Shown piece by piece: positions 7,207-15,548 of a stretch of 21,192 bases of DNA. Position 1 is the first letter of the stretch; each line of letters begins with the position of its first letter. The translations under genes and the position numbers were made by a program. The notes under the pieces were generated by a model that did not search any database, was not told the DNA's origin, and saw nothing but the letters and a program-made list of their open reading frames with translations. Origin of the DNA: an uncultured bacterium (GTDB lineage Bacteria > Patescibacteriota > Patescibacteriia > Patescibacteriales > Patescibacteriaceae). The DNA lies in contig CALMNI010000202.1 in assembly GCA_937868555.1 (NCBI GenBank), positions 1-21,192 of the forward strand. The letters run 5' to 3'.

Positions 7207-8525
7207 ACGTTTTCGGAAATATTTTTTTTCTCAATAGCGCCCAAGCAATATCCCATTACCAATATTGATAAAGCCGTTACGGGAATTAATGTTCGGGACA
7301 AGGCGGTATGGTCAAGCGCGTACACATAATTTTCGCTTGTCATATACATGCCAAGAATCATACCAAAAACTAGTACACAGAACATTATGAGCGGCCATGC
7401 CCGCTGAGAACGCAGAAGAACAGAAAGGCGTACTATAATAACAGAGGAGAAAATCCACCACCACACATTCCAATTATCATATGCGTAGAGAGTTTTTAAT
7501 ACCTGCGGTAGAACTTCGGGATGCCAACCGCGAGCTGGCGGCAAGTCATGGAAGCTGAGCCCAAGAAAGAAACGGAATAATATCCAAGGTAATAAGGGAA
7601 GAAGTAAGCAGGAGATAATGCGTATCCATTCTTTAATAGAAAAATGCGAACGTCGTATCACTTCACTAGCTACCATCGTCCCTATCCAGGCTAGTATATA
7701 GATAATGCCTTCATTTTTTACAAAAAACCCCCAAGCAATAAACAGCGCCGAAAGCGCTATATAGACCGAAGACAATTCTCTTTTCATCAAATAAACAGCG
7801 CTCATGACAACATAATAGGCTAATACTAAATCGCTGTATCCATTGAAAGCGTGATAAAAAATCAAGGGCATTGAAACAAAAAAAGCGGTCAACGCCAAAC
7901 TGTTTCTCCTTGTAAGAAAACTTTTCAAAGCACAAAACAAAGCCAGAGCGAGAGCGCAGTAATAACCCAAGGAAATAAGATTAACCGATATTTCTCCTCC
8001 TCCCAAAATCCGCATCCAATATTCGGCTAATGACGAATGCCATGGATAGGCCCTATGATTATACGCCCCTAAATAAAATTGATGATCGGGATGAAAATCA
8101 ACTGAGCCCTGCTGAATAAGAACTTTGGTTCGCAAAGACCAAAATGAGAGCGAATCAAAGCCAACTGGTGGTTTCGTAAATGCATTTAAAGCGGCGAACA
8201 CCATGCAGCCGCCAATGATGACCGCGAGCGCTATCTCTGCAGCACCCCAAGGGGCTATCTTTGCTTTCACCCTCAATAAAGGTTTCTTATATAAAAGCCA
8301 TGCAGCAATAACTGTCTGTAAACCTATAACAAGATAGAGGGCTGGCGAAAAGCTCAAACGAAGTATAAGAAAATATAGGAACAACTCCCCCGTAATCAAA
8401 GCCGTACCTAGTCCATAAGCTCCCGTCCACAGCAAAAGAGTATTTTTTGAATCAAACCAGCGCATCAACGCAAGTCCTGGTACTAGTACGGAAAGTATAT
8501 AGAAAATAGGGGCAAAGAATGTCAT
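7203..8525 (-). CDS. GT-C-like multi-pass membrane protein
   Basis: This 440-residue protein is almost entirely membrane segments. The loop near residues 118-140 reads KPPVGFDSLSFWSLRTKVL, with D124 at the place of the conserved acid of GT39/ArnT-like enzymes, and YPWHSSLAEYW (160-170) recalls their YP-rich second loop motif. Unlike most such enzymes it has no sizeable soluble C-terminal domain. Its stop overlaps the DPM1-like start by four bases, and its ATG lies 3 bases after the 220-residue gene. A role in moving polyprenyl-linked sugar outside the membrane is inferred from topology and neighbours. Confidence 0.7.
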   Translation of the reverse strand: MTFFAPIFYILSVLVPGLALMRWFDSKNTLLLWTGAYGLGTALITGELFLYFLILRLSFSPALYLVIGLQTVIAAWLLYKKPLLRVKAKIAPWGAAEIALAVIIGGCMVFAALNAFTKPPVGFDSLSFWSLRTKVLIQQGSVDFHPDHQFYLGAYNHRAYPWHSSLAEYWMRILGGGEISVNLISLGYYCALALALFCALKSFLTRRNSLALTAFFVSMPLIFYHAFNGYSDLVLAYYVVMSAVYLMKRELSSVYIALSALFIAWGFFVKNEGIIYILAWIGTMVASEVIRRSHFSIKEWIRIISCLLLPLLPWILFRFFLGLSFHDLPPARGWHPEVLPQVLKTLYAYDNWNVWWWIFSSVIIVRLSVLLRSQRAWPLIMFCVLVFGMILGMYMTSENYVYALDHTALSRTLIPVTALSILVMGYCLGAIEKKNISENV

Positions 8526-8528
8526 AAA

Positions 8529-9191
8529 TTATTTCTGCCGTTTAAAAATAAGACGTTGGGAATCTAATTGAGCATCAATGCTAAATTTTCCTAAACTCTC
8601 TTGGCTACTGGAAATTGAAAAATCAACGCCTGGGTTGCGATAAAGCGTGCCATCCTGTGCATATGCCAATGGTTCACCAGAATGATAGACAATAAAATAA
8701 TCTGCTCTGTCGGCCGGTGTGTCCAATATATAGGCATCAGCTAAATAATACTCAACATACATATTAAGCGGCCCTTTGGCTAAAGCGATGCTTGCCTGAG
8801 GCGGGACATACTCCTTAACTTTCTCAATAAATAGCGGCAAGCCGCAGAGGCTTCCGGCTAGATTTTGCACTGCATCAATTTGGCAAAAACGCCAACGCAC
8901 TTGTTCACTATATGGCCTTCCTAAGAGGAACAGTCCATCTCGAACGTGGCCCGCATTTACAAAAACAAAATGCAGAAAAAGAGGAAGCCAGGCCACACTG
9001 AATAAGCCTAACAGAATTCCCGGATTTAGCACTCGATGATTTTTTATAGAATATAGTAGCGCCCATACGACGACCGCAGCAAGCAAAATTGCACCTATCA
9101 CTACTACCGCTGAATAAGCGCCCAAGGACGGAGCCAAGGTAAAGTTTATACTGGATAAGAGCTCTGGCCTATTTTGAAAAATAAAGTTCAT
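8529..9191 (-). CDS. Two-TM protein with C-terminal exported domain, unknown function
   Basis: I do not recognise a named family. The 220-residue protein has two predicted membrane helices (about 26-49 and 58-80) and then a 140-residue soluble domain, probably outside the cell. In it, KEYVPPQASIALAKGP, VEYYLADAYIL and RADYFIVYH look like the alternating strands of the soluble C-terminal domains of GT-C-like proteins (compare LHIRYIIVHPE in the gene at 2332). It overlaps the GT9 stop by four bases (ATGA) and lies 3 bases before the GT-C-like gene, so it probably works with that membrane transferase. Confidence 0.65.
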   Translation of the reverse strand: MNFIFQNRPELLSSINFTLAPSLGAYSAVVVIGAILLAAVVVWALLYSIKNHRVLNPGILLGLFSVAWLPLFLHFVFVNAGHVRDGLFLLGRPYSEQVRWRFCQIDAVQNLAGSLCGLPLFIEKVKEYVPPQASIALAKGPLNMYVEYYLADAYILDTPADRADYFIVYHSGEPLAYAQDGTLYRNPGVDFSISSSQESLGKFSIDAQLDSQRLIFKRQK

Positions 9192-10180
9192 ACGATAGTT
9201 TTGAGTTCATCATAAACCACTTGCGGCAGAAGGTCTACGCTATGAGGAGCAAAAAGCAATACGCGCGCTCGAGCTGGCCCCCATACAATTGGGTTATGGC
9301 TGGTTGAGAAAAGACATAGCGTTGGGCGGTGCAAAGCCGAAGCAATATGAGTTAAGCCAGTATCAAGTCCAATATATCCATCGGCTTGATTAATACGCGC
9401 CGCCGCTTGAGGTATGCTCCCCTTAGTGGTTTTTATTTCTTCTACCCTATATTCTAAACTTAATAATGCACATAGCTCTTCCCATAAATGCTGGGGCCAT
9501 AGTTTACTATCTTCGCCCGCCCCTCGATGGAATACAATTAAAGGTTTTTCATTTTTAAAATCGTTGATTTTTGCCTGATTAAGCGTAATTTGGGGTTCGA
9601 TGCCCTCCTTGCTAGTATTATAAAAATCTGCCAACTCAAGATTGGCTTGCGCTTTAGAAATGTCCTCGCGAGGAAAATTTGAATGATGCAATAAAGCGCT
9701 CAACCCGCCGCTATCAAATCCTAAGCGAAATGGTATCCCCGCGCCAAACATGCACGCGATCACAAAAGGATCTCCTTTTAAATCAAATCCCATTGCATAT
9801 GAATGCTTAATTTTCTTGCAAAACGAAAAACCAAAATGCAGCCACGCTGCTAAATAATTGTTTGCAGCCGGAAGCGTTAGAACTCTATCAACTCCGGCAA
9901 GAAGCAAGCACGTGTCCGCGACTTCTGCACGAACGCCCATGTCTATAGCGCAATCCGGAAAACGCTGCTTTAAAGCCCGCACCAAAGGCTCGGCTAAGAT
10001 AATATCTCCTATGCCGCCAAAATGGGCAATGAGGATACGGTCCCCTTTTATTAAATGAATGGAATTAAATTTCTTTTTGGGTATAAAAAAATTCAAAGGA
10101 ACGCAAAAAATATCGATGATTATTACTGCAATCCGCCAAGTAACTTTTTTATACGAGTAATATTTTGGCAAAAAACCCAT
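9188..10180 (-). CDS. GT9 (heptosyltransferase-like) glycosyltransferase with N-terminal membrane anchor
   Basis: This 330-residue enzyme has the two Rossmann-like halves of GT9. The N-half holds RILIAHFGGIGDIILAEPLV; the C-half holds VFHRGAGEDSKLWPQHLWEEL and GYIGLDTGLTHIASALHRP, the GT9 donor-site signature. A hydrophobic stretch at about residues 13-34 could anchor it to the membrane. GT9 enzymes of Gram-negatives add heptose to LPS core, but in a bacterium without LPS the sugar and acceptor are unknown. The frame continues upstream to TTG 10204 and has GTG 10186, but both lie within the end of the upstream methyltransferase or against its stop. ATG 10180 begins 7 bases after that stop and is preferred. 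No strong ribosome site decides between them. Confidence 0.85.
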   Translation of the reverse strand: MGFLPKYYSYKKVTWRIAVIIIDIFCVPLNFFIPKKKFNSIHLIKGDRILIAHFGGIGDIILAEPLVRALKQRFPDCAIDMGVRAEVADTCLLLAGVDRVLTLPAANNYLAAWLHFGFSFCKKIKHSYAMGFDLKGDPFVIACMFGAGIPFRLGFDSGGLSALLHHSNFPREDISKAQANLELADFYNTSKEGIEPQITLNQAKINDFKNEKPLIVFHRGAGEDSKLWPQHLWEELCALLSLEYRVEEIKTTKGSIPQAAARINQADGYIGLDTGLTHIASALHRPTLCLFSTSHNPIVWGPARARVLLFAPHSVDLLPQVVYDELKTIV

Positions 10181-10187
10181 ACCCACA

Positions 10188-11003
10188 TTATTTTTTTCGA
10201 GCAATCATTATAAGGTTATCACCCGTTCCGCTCAGCCACGCAATGGCGCTGAGCAGTATTTTAAACACCCCCTGTATAGTGGGCGTTATATCATGTCGTA
10301 AATTAATACGCGTTTTTGCAACGACTATCTCAAAACCAGAGCGCAACAAGATATTCTCCACTCCGCGCTTGCCGCATTGCCATATATGCTGGTGCGGAGA
10401 AAAACAATACCAGCGATTTCCCAAGACAGCCCGCCATACGCTAAAGAAGCGTGGGACTTCAATGACAAGAATCCCTCCCGGCTTAAGAATGCGGCGAGCT
10501 TCCTTCATTTCATCTTCTGGATATTCTAGATACTCAAAACAATGAATATAGGTGATGACATCCCAGCTATCATCCGCATACGCATGTTCAGCGATAGTAC
10601 CTATGCTTAGCTCCTTAGTAAGTCCTAATTTTGTTTGTCCATACTCAATTGCCTTATGCGAAAGATCAACGCCATGAGCATCGTAACCATTTCTTTTTGC
10701 TTCAGCAACAAAAATACCAACATTGCATCCAACATCAAGTAAGCGTCCGGATGGAACATACTTTTGGGCAATTGTTAGCGTGCGTTGGGCAAACTTCTGC
10801 CATAGCTCTAATTGAGCAAAACGATCCTTATAATCCTCTTGGTCCTCATAATATTCTTCCAAGCCTTTGCCCGCCAAGGGAACTGGCCACGTACGGGCTA
10901 AATGACAGCGCCGACAGGCTAAAACTTCGAAATCCTTGTTTTGGCTTCTATAGTGATAAGTTGTATAATCGCTGGCTCCGCAGAGACAGATAGGCTTATT
11001 CAT
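10188..11003 (-). CDS. SAM-dependent methyltransferase with N-terminal zinc-ribbon-like cysteines
   Basis: This 271-residue class I methyltransferase (Methyltransf_23-like) starts with a cysteine set, C6/C8 and C30/C33 (CLCG and CRRC), typical of methyltransferases found in polysaccharide clusters. SAM motif I is LLDVGCNVG (88-96), followed by GVDLS (111-115) and ARRILKPGGILVIEVP (169-184). It may methylate a sugar or a lipid-linked intermediate; the acceptor is unknown. Its start overlaps the end of the GT2 gene by 8 bases. Confidence 0.85.
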   Translation of the reverse strand: MNKPICLCGASDYTTYHYRSQNKDFEVLACRRCHLARTWPVPLAGKGLEEYYEDQEDYKDRFAQLELWQKFAQRTLTIAQKYVPSGRLLDVGCNVGIFVAEAKRNGYDAHGVDLSHKAIEYGQTKLGLTKELSIGTIAEHAYADDSWDVITYIHCFEYLEYPEDEMKEARRILKPGGILVIEVPRFFSVWRAVLGNRWYCFSPHQHIWQCGKRGVENILLRSGFEIVVAKTRINLRHDITPTIQGVFKILLSAIAWLSGTGDNLIMIARKK

Positions 11004-11835
11004 ATCGAGAATATACCTTATTTTTGTATAAAAATATATACCAATCCACAGCCGCTCTATATAAACCCATTAAAAAAGCTACCCGCCAGGCAAAAGGTCC
11101 TTCTTTATACGCTCCCTCGCAAAGCATCCTCATAATAGGCACTATCCCATCAAAAGGGAGCATGCCCAAAGGGCAACGACGCCTCCACAGAACTCGTCGG
11201 GGCCATTGCCGGCCCATATATTGAAACTGAGGTATGGCATTAATATCCCCTAAGACAGCTTGGGCTTGTAACTTAGCCCACCTCAGCCATTTTTCCCTAA
11301 ATGACTTCCAAGAATAATTATTATAGCCGGGGTGATGTTCAAGCAGGTATGAAGTTTTAATAACCTTACCGTTAATTTCCGTGTTTTGATGGGTTACTCC
11401 TAAAAAAGCAATGGCAGACTTTCTAAATAAACATATTTTATGAGGCCACTGCTTAGTACGATATTTTTCCCCATCATACAAAGGCCATATAAAAGAAAAT
11501 GCGGCCGCTTGAGTATTTTCTAACAACGAAGAAAATTTCTGCCTTAGCTCAGCAGAAAAAAATTCGTCGGCATCAATTCTTAACAGCCACTCGCCTCGGG
11601 CTTCTGCATAAGCCCTTACTAAATGGGGCTCCATGCAACCTACAAAAGCTTCGGTTATCACCCTGGCTCCATATGAAGCAGCAATTTCCAAACTACGATC
11701 TCGGCAGGGGCCGTCGTGGACTACTATGATCTCGTGGACTATTCCCTCCAGGCTGCGCAAACACCTATCAAGTACCGCTTCTTCATTACGAATTACAATA
11801 CAAGCTGAAACTTGTGGATTAGTGTTTCTACTCAT
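10996..11835 (-). CDS. GT2 glycosyltransferase (WaaE-like)
   Basis: This 279-residue protein has a GT-A domain: VSACIVIRNEEAVLDRCLRS at the N-terminus, EIIVVHDGPCRDRSLEIA with the nucleotide-binding acid, and RIDADEFF with the metal-binding DxD. The C-terminal third is rich in tryptophan and arginine and may contact the membrane. The open frame extends upstream to 11982, but that extension lacks family similarity and covers the end of the upstream methyltransferase. ATG 11835 begins MSRNTNPQVSACIVI and lies 5 bases after that gene's stop. The acceptor and sugar are not predictable. Confidence 0.87.
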   Translation of the reverse strand: MSRNTNPQVSACIVIRNEEAVLDRCLRSLEGIVHEIIVVHDGPCRDRSLEIAASYGARVITEAFVGCMEPHLVRAYAEARGEWLLRIDADEFFSAELRQKFSSLLENTQAAAFSFIWPLYDGEKYRTKQWPHKICLFRKSAIAFLGVTHQNTEINGKVIKTSYLLEHHPGYNNYSWKSFREKWLRWAKLQAQAVLGDINAIPQFQYMGRQWPRRVLWRRRCPLGMLPFDGIVPIMRMLCEGAYKEGPFAWRVAFLMGLYRAAVDWYIFLYKNKVYSRYE

Positions 11836-11840
11836 ATATT

Positions 11841-12632
11841 CTATACTTTGCGAGCAACAATACGAATAATGCCCATATGATCGGCAAATAAAAAGGCCCC
11901 TAAACGCTTGATAATACCAGGATGGGAAAGATGTGTTATGTCTTGGTAAGAAATAATCTCGGCACCTACATGGCGCAGGCACAATTCCACATCAACCGGA
12001 TTCAAAAATACCGACGCATCATTATCAGGAAAACTAAAATTATAGTTTGGCTCCCTATACTTAAACTTGTATGTTCCGGACAAGCGGCGTTGCATAATCA
12101 ATATGCTGTTTCGAAATAGCATACCCCATAACTCCCAAAAACCCTTTTTACCTTCAAAGGTTATTCCCTTTGTTTTCATAAAAGCGTTTAAAGGGTGCCG
12201 GATACTGAGAAGATTTGGAGAATCAATGAGTATTAAGCCTCCCCTCTTTACTACTCGCAGCATTTCTTTAAGTACGACCTCAACATTCGCCACATGCTCG
12301 AGCGTATTATATGAGGCAATGGCATCAAAAGTATTATCGGGAAAATCCAAAGCTTCAAGATCTCCGCAGCGTATATCAAGATGAGGAAATCTCTTTTTCC
12401 CATCTTCAACAAAACGATGGCTACCATCTAACCCCGTAACATTATATCCGGCACTAGATAAACGATCAGTTGACTGTCCTAACCCGCACCCTGCATCAAT
12501 AATATGAGCAGAAATAGGAACATGAGTAGTTACAAACTGGATATATTCGTTAAAATACTCATTGCTTCCGGCAGATAATATATCATAATACGCCTCCGAT
12601 GTTTGGTAAAACTCTGACTGCTGCTTATCCAT
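11841..12632 (-). CDS. SAM-dependent methyltransferase (Methyltransf_11 type)
   Basis: This 263-residue class I methyltransferase has motif I HIIDAGCGLGQS (43-54), the acidic motif II VTGLDGS (65-71), NTLEHVANVEVVLKEMLRVVKRGG (109-132) and a longer C-terminal region typical of sugar-cluster members. Unlike the methyltransferase at 10188 it has no cysteine ribbon. It lies 5 bases after the O-antigen ligase-like gene. Two methyltransferases flanking one glycosyltransferase suggest a methylated glycan, where terminal methylation could cap a chain. Confidence 0.85.
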   Translation of the reverse strand: MDKQQSEFYQTSEAYYDILSAGSNEYFNEYIQFVTTHVPISAHIIDAGCGLGQSTDRLSSAGYNVTGLDGSHRFVEDGKKRFPHLDIRCGDLEALDFPDNTFDAIASYNTLEHVANVEVVLKEMLRVVKRGGLILIDSPNLLSIRHPLNAFMKTKGITFEGKKGFWELWGMLFRNSILIMQRRLSGTYKFKYREPNYNFSFPDNDASVFLNPVDVELCLRHVGAEIISYQDITHLSHPGIIKRLGAFLFADHMGIIRIVARKV

Positions 12633-12637
12633 AGTAT

Positions 12638-14947
12638 TTATTTTTTCAATGCTCGAAGTTCATCCACGATTTTTTGTATCTTGGGACTATTTGGGTCAAT
12701 CATCAAAGCGCGCTCAGCATACGAAAGCGCCAGGTCATTTTGTTTTTTTTCTTTGTACAAAGCGGCAAGACCGAAGGGCCATAAGCTGCTATCGGGCTGT
12801 AGCTCGGCTCCTTTTTTATTATAGACAATGGAGTTGTCTATATCCCCTTTTTGGTAATACAAGTCTGCTAACTTTTTATACGGCGAAGTTGTAAAAGGAT
12901 CAATGCGTATTGCCTGCTCATACCACGTAATTGCCTCGTCTATGTGCTTATCTTCTTCATACGCCGAACCAATTAAAGCATGGAAATAAGCTAGCTGCTG
13001 CGCAATGGGGCGCGTATGCTGAAATTCGGGCGCAGCTTCCAAAGAAGGCGTTTCAGCAATGCCTTTTTTAAAAAGGACAATTGCCTCAGCATATCTCCCC
13101 TGCCAGGTTAAAAGTCGGCCATAGTCTTGGTAATTAACCGTAATTGCTGGACTTATTTCAATTAATTTTTTATAAATCTCTTCAGCTTGCTTGTAATACG
13201 CATGATCAATCTGATATCCAATAATAGAATACATGTGCGCTAAATCGATGAGCGTATAATATTGTTTTTCCTTATCAGGGATAGCAGCGGCCTGCTCAAG
13301 CAGATTATCGGCAAGTTGGCGGCGACTACTGTCAGATGTGACGGCCGAAAAACAATTAGTTCCATGGTGGAGATAAGATCGGGCATAATAATGATTCCGA
13401 GGGTACCAGCTCATTACCTTCTCCATATTATCCAAAACTCCTCGACAATTTTGCAGACCCTCGGCTTTTTTTACTTTAAAATAATAATAATCAGCAACAA
13501 GCGGCTTAAGGCTATACCCATACCAAACAATGATAAAGAGCAGGGTAACAAACAGGACTATAATAAAGCGAGAGGATGCATGGAAAAAATCGATTTTGTG
13601 CCCCGTGACTGCATACGAACTGCCAACAACCCAAGCCATGCCCAGCAAACCAAATAATATTACGTTCATGCCAGTCAACGAAAAACTAAAGAGGTTATTT
13701 ACTCCGTAGGCTAAAAGTGAAGCCAACAAAGCTACTGCGAGCCAATAATTTTCTCCCTGCTCTTCGCGTCGAGCATACGATATAAGATGCATCACAATCA
13801 AACCAATGAAGATAGCCAAGGCGACAAATCCGAGCAAACCGAATTGCAAGATAACATCAAAAATAAAATTATGCGCGCGGTCAGGAAAAGAATTCATTTG
13901 TTCATAATAGCCCCAATTGGATTGATAATAGCGAACAAAGACGCTTGCCTGTACATCAGGACCATACCCAAAAATTTTCCGCTGCCAGCTTGAGTGCGTA
14001 ATATCTGTCCATGCCGCCCCCCAGTAATCGAGGCGAATTTTATTCGAACCTGATCCAAAATCAAGAACACTGACAATTCTTCCAAGCCCCGGAGCATCAT
14101 GCGGTAATGTATTCAAGATTGTCTGACGAACGGGCGCTAAACTCAAAATAGCTACTCCCGCGCAAAAAATTACGATCAACAACCAAGCCCACAAACGCTT
14201 GCGCGCACGGAAAAGAAGCCATAGACCTAAACACATAAGAGTTGCCAATAAGGCGAGCCAAGCGCTGCGGCTATACGTATATAACAAGCAAATCAACTCC
14301 GCGGCCACTAAAAGACCGACAATAAATTTTTGGTATGATTGGCGAGCAATATACACAGCGGTATATATAGTTAAGGGAAGTACTGCCACAATATAATGGC
14401 CTAGAAAATTCGGCTGTCCGAAGCTTGAAAAAATACGCGGCTGGGGTCCATCTCCCCAATGCAGAGGGTCGAGCGCCAGGGCTTGAAGCAATCCGTACGC
14501 ACAAACAATTCCAGCTCCGGATATTAAAGCTATGATAGAATTCTCAATTTGCTTACGATCGCGTATGCTAATGATCAACAAGAAAAAAACCGCGAGATAA
14601 TGAAAAAGATTGTAAAAACCTTGAGCTCTTTCATAGCTTCCCCATAAGCTAATAGCAGGATGAAGAGAAAAAATAGTACTTATCAAAAAACTAACTGCTA
14701 CTATAAGCAAAAGCCAGCCTATGCGGCGGTTTCCAGACCAAACGAAGCGGCCGCTCAAAGCAATTTCCACAAGCCAGGCAACAAGCGCCAAAGCAACCAA
14801 TGCATGCAAAGCGGCTGATTTATTTAAATCAAAAACAGTATAATTTTCCTGAAACCAGGCAAAATAAATAGGAATAAAAAATAAAATTCCATTAGTAAGC
14901 TGCCGACTGATTACGGAGCAAAGATACATTAATTTTTCTTTAGACAT
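12638..14947 (-). CDS. O-antigen ligase-family membrane protein with C-terminal TPR repeats
   Basis: This 769-residue protein has a dozen or so membrane segments in residues 15-480 and a TPR domain in about 485-769 (repeat cores such as GRYAEAIVLFKKGI, HIDEAITWYEQAIRIDP and QNDLALSYAERALMIDP). Wzy_C/WaaL marks are FSSFGQPNFLGHY (173-185), YTYSRSAWLAL (223-233) and AHNFIFDVILQFGLLG (358-373), with H359 in the place of the catalytic histidine of WaaL. The superfamily transfers or polymerises undecaprenyl-linked glycans and includes the pilin ligases PglL/PilO, so the place directly after the pilin gene is suggestive. The ATG at 14947 is only about 10 bases past a terminator hairpin, and no ribosome site is visible. 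Ligase, polymerase and pilin transferase cannot be told apart by eye. Confidence 0.87.
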   Translation of the reverse strand: MSKEKLMYLCSVISRQLTNGILFFIPIYFAWFQENYTVFDLNKSAALHALVALALVAWLVEIALSGRFVWSGNRRIGWLLLIVAVSFLISTIFSLHPAISLWGSYERAQGFYNLFHYLAVFFLLIISIRDRKQIENSIIALISGAGIVCAYGLLQALALDPLHWGDGPQPRIFSSFGQPNFLGHYIVAVLPLTIYTAVYIARQSYQKFIVGLLVAAELICLLYTYSRSAWLALLATLMCLGLWLLFRARKRLWAWLLIVIFCAGVAILSLAPVRQTILNTLPHDAPGLGRIVSVLDFGSGSNKIRLDYWGAAWTDITHSSWQRKIFGYGPDVQASVFVRYYQSNWGYYEQMNSFPDRAHNFIFDVILQFGLLGFVALAIFIGLIVMHLISYARREEQGENYWLAVALLASLLAYGVNNLFSFSLTGMNVILFGLLGMAWVVGSSYAVTGHKIDFFHASSRFIIVLFVTLLFIIVWYGYSLKPLVADYYYFKVKKAEGLQNCRGVLDNMEKVMSWYPRNHYYARSYLHHGTNCFSAVTSDSSRRQLADNLLEQAAAIPDKEKQYYTLIDLAHMYSIIGYQIDHAYYKQAEEIYKKLIEISPAITVNYQDYGRLLTWQGRYAEAIVLFKKGIAETPSLEAAPEFQHTRPIAQQLAYFHALIGSAYEEDKHIDEAITWYEQAIRIDPFTTSPYKKLADLYYQKGDIDNSIVYNKKGAELQPDSSLWPFGLAALYKEKKQNDLALSYAERALMIDPNSPKIQKIVDELRALKK

Positions 14948-14957
14948 AGGTGTATAT

Positions 14958-14997
14958 AAAAATGCAGATCACGAAAAAAATTAGTGATCTGCATTTT
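14958..14997 (-). terminator. Intrinsic terminator after the pilin gene
   Basis: AAAATGCAGATCAC and GTGATCTGCATTTT (14984-14997 and 14959-14972 on the plus strand) form a perfect 14-bp stem with an 11-base loop. On the minus strand the stem ends in five T residues and then ATATA. It lies 16 bases after the pilin stop and about 10 bases before the next start codon. Confidence 0.85.
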
Positions 14998-15012
14998 CAG
15001 AGGGTCGAAATA

Positions 15013-15450
15013 TTAGTTATTAAGACCGTTTGGAGTGGCGCGGTGAGTACCAGCGCTAATTTCTCCAGTGGCGGAGCCGAGACAATACGTAATGAGGTAC
15101 GATGCGCCAGCGTTAGTACTGCTATAGAGATAGTTAGTGTTAGCTGGGCAAGGGGTGCTGCCATCATTATTCGGGTTTGGGTTAGACGGCACGATCGCCA
15201 TATAAGTCGTACTGTTATAGGATAATGCTTGTCCAGGGGTAACGAAAGTTGGATAAGCATTAGCATCGTTGTAGTATAGCTCGAGAGCTGAAACTAGCTG
15301 CCGCATGTCGGCTACACGCTTTGCGTCGCGGGATTTGGCGCGAGCGTTACCTAAAGCAACAATCGCCAACGTCGACAAAATGCCGATAATAGCGATAACG
15401 ACGAGCAATTCAATTAACGTAAAACCTTTACGGTTATTTTTTTGTTTCAT
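15013..15450 (-). CDS. Type IV prepilin (PilA/PulG-like pilin)
   Basis: This 145-residue prepilin begins with a short basic leader, MKQKNNRKG, cut between G9 and F10. The hydrophobic helix [21 protein letters not shown] follows, with Glu at position 5 of the mature protein as in type IV pilins. The helix continues as [25 protein letters not shown], a common form in patescibacterial pilins, and a Ser/Thr/Asn-rich globular part has two cysteines (C101 and C123) that may form the disulfide of the D-region. The many Ser/Thr residues in [11 protein letters not shown] and nearby would allow O-glycosylation, but this is only a possibility. It has its own candidate promoter, a strong ribosome site and a terminator, which fits high expression as a main subunit. 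Minor pilins share these features, so major pilin is an inference. Confidence 0.94.
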   Translation of the reverse strand: MKQKNNRKGFTLIELLVVIAIIGILSTLAIVALGNARAKSRDAKRVADMRQLVSALELYYNDANAYPTFVTPGQALSYNSTTYMAIVPSNPNPNNDGSTPCPANTNYLYSSTNAGASYLITYCLGSATGEISAGTHRATPNGLNN

Positions 15451-15456
15451 GGTCTC

Positions 15457-15464
15457 ACCCCCTT
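15457..15464 (-). promoter_or_regulatory. Strong ribosome binding site of the pilin gene
   Basis: AAGGGGGT lies 6 bases before the pilin ATG. It stands out because the neighbouring leftward genes have no comparable motif. Confidence 0.75.
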
Positions 15465-15511
15465 ACTATGTAAGTCGCGCATAAAAATATTCGCAGACAA
15501 AGTATAAGCAT

Positions 15512-15540
15512 AGTATATGATATGCGAAAAAAAACCGCAA
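15512..15540 (-). promoter_or_regulatory. Candidate pilin promoter in the pilC-pilin gap
   Basis: The 98-base gap holds TTGCGG (15535-15540), a 17-base spacer and TATACT (15512-15517) on the minus strand. A second TATACT is at 15501-15506. The -35 box is weak. The gap is the largest inside the leftward run, which supports separate initiation for the pilin. Confidence 0.45.
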
Positions 15541-15548
15541 GCCATATG

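Noticed and set aside
10181..10204. TTG 10204 or GTG 10186 as start of the GT9 gene
   Set aside because: TTG lies inside the upstream gene and no ribosome site supports either. ATG 10180, 7 bases after the stop, is the simplest choice, though GTG 10186 is not excluded.
11836..11982. Longer start for the GT2 gene at 11835
   Set aside because: The extension is rich in Cys, Tyr and Arg, matches no GT2 N-terminus and reads through the end of the upstream methyltransferase in another frame.
15505..15548. Inverted repeats around the T-run in the pilC-pilin gap as a terminator for pilC
   Set aside because: The stems are only about 5 A+T-rich pairs with long loops, and the T-run lies inside the loop rather than after a stem.
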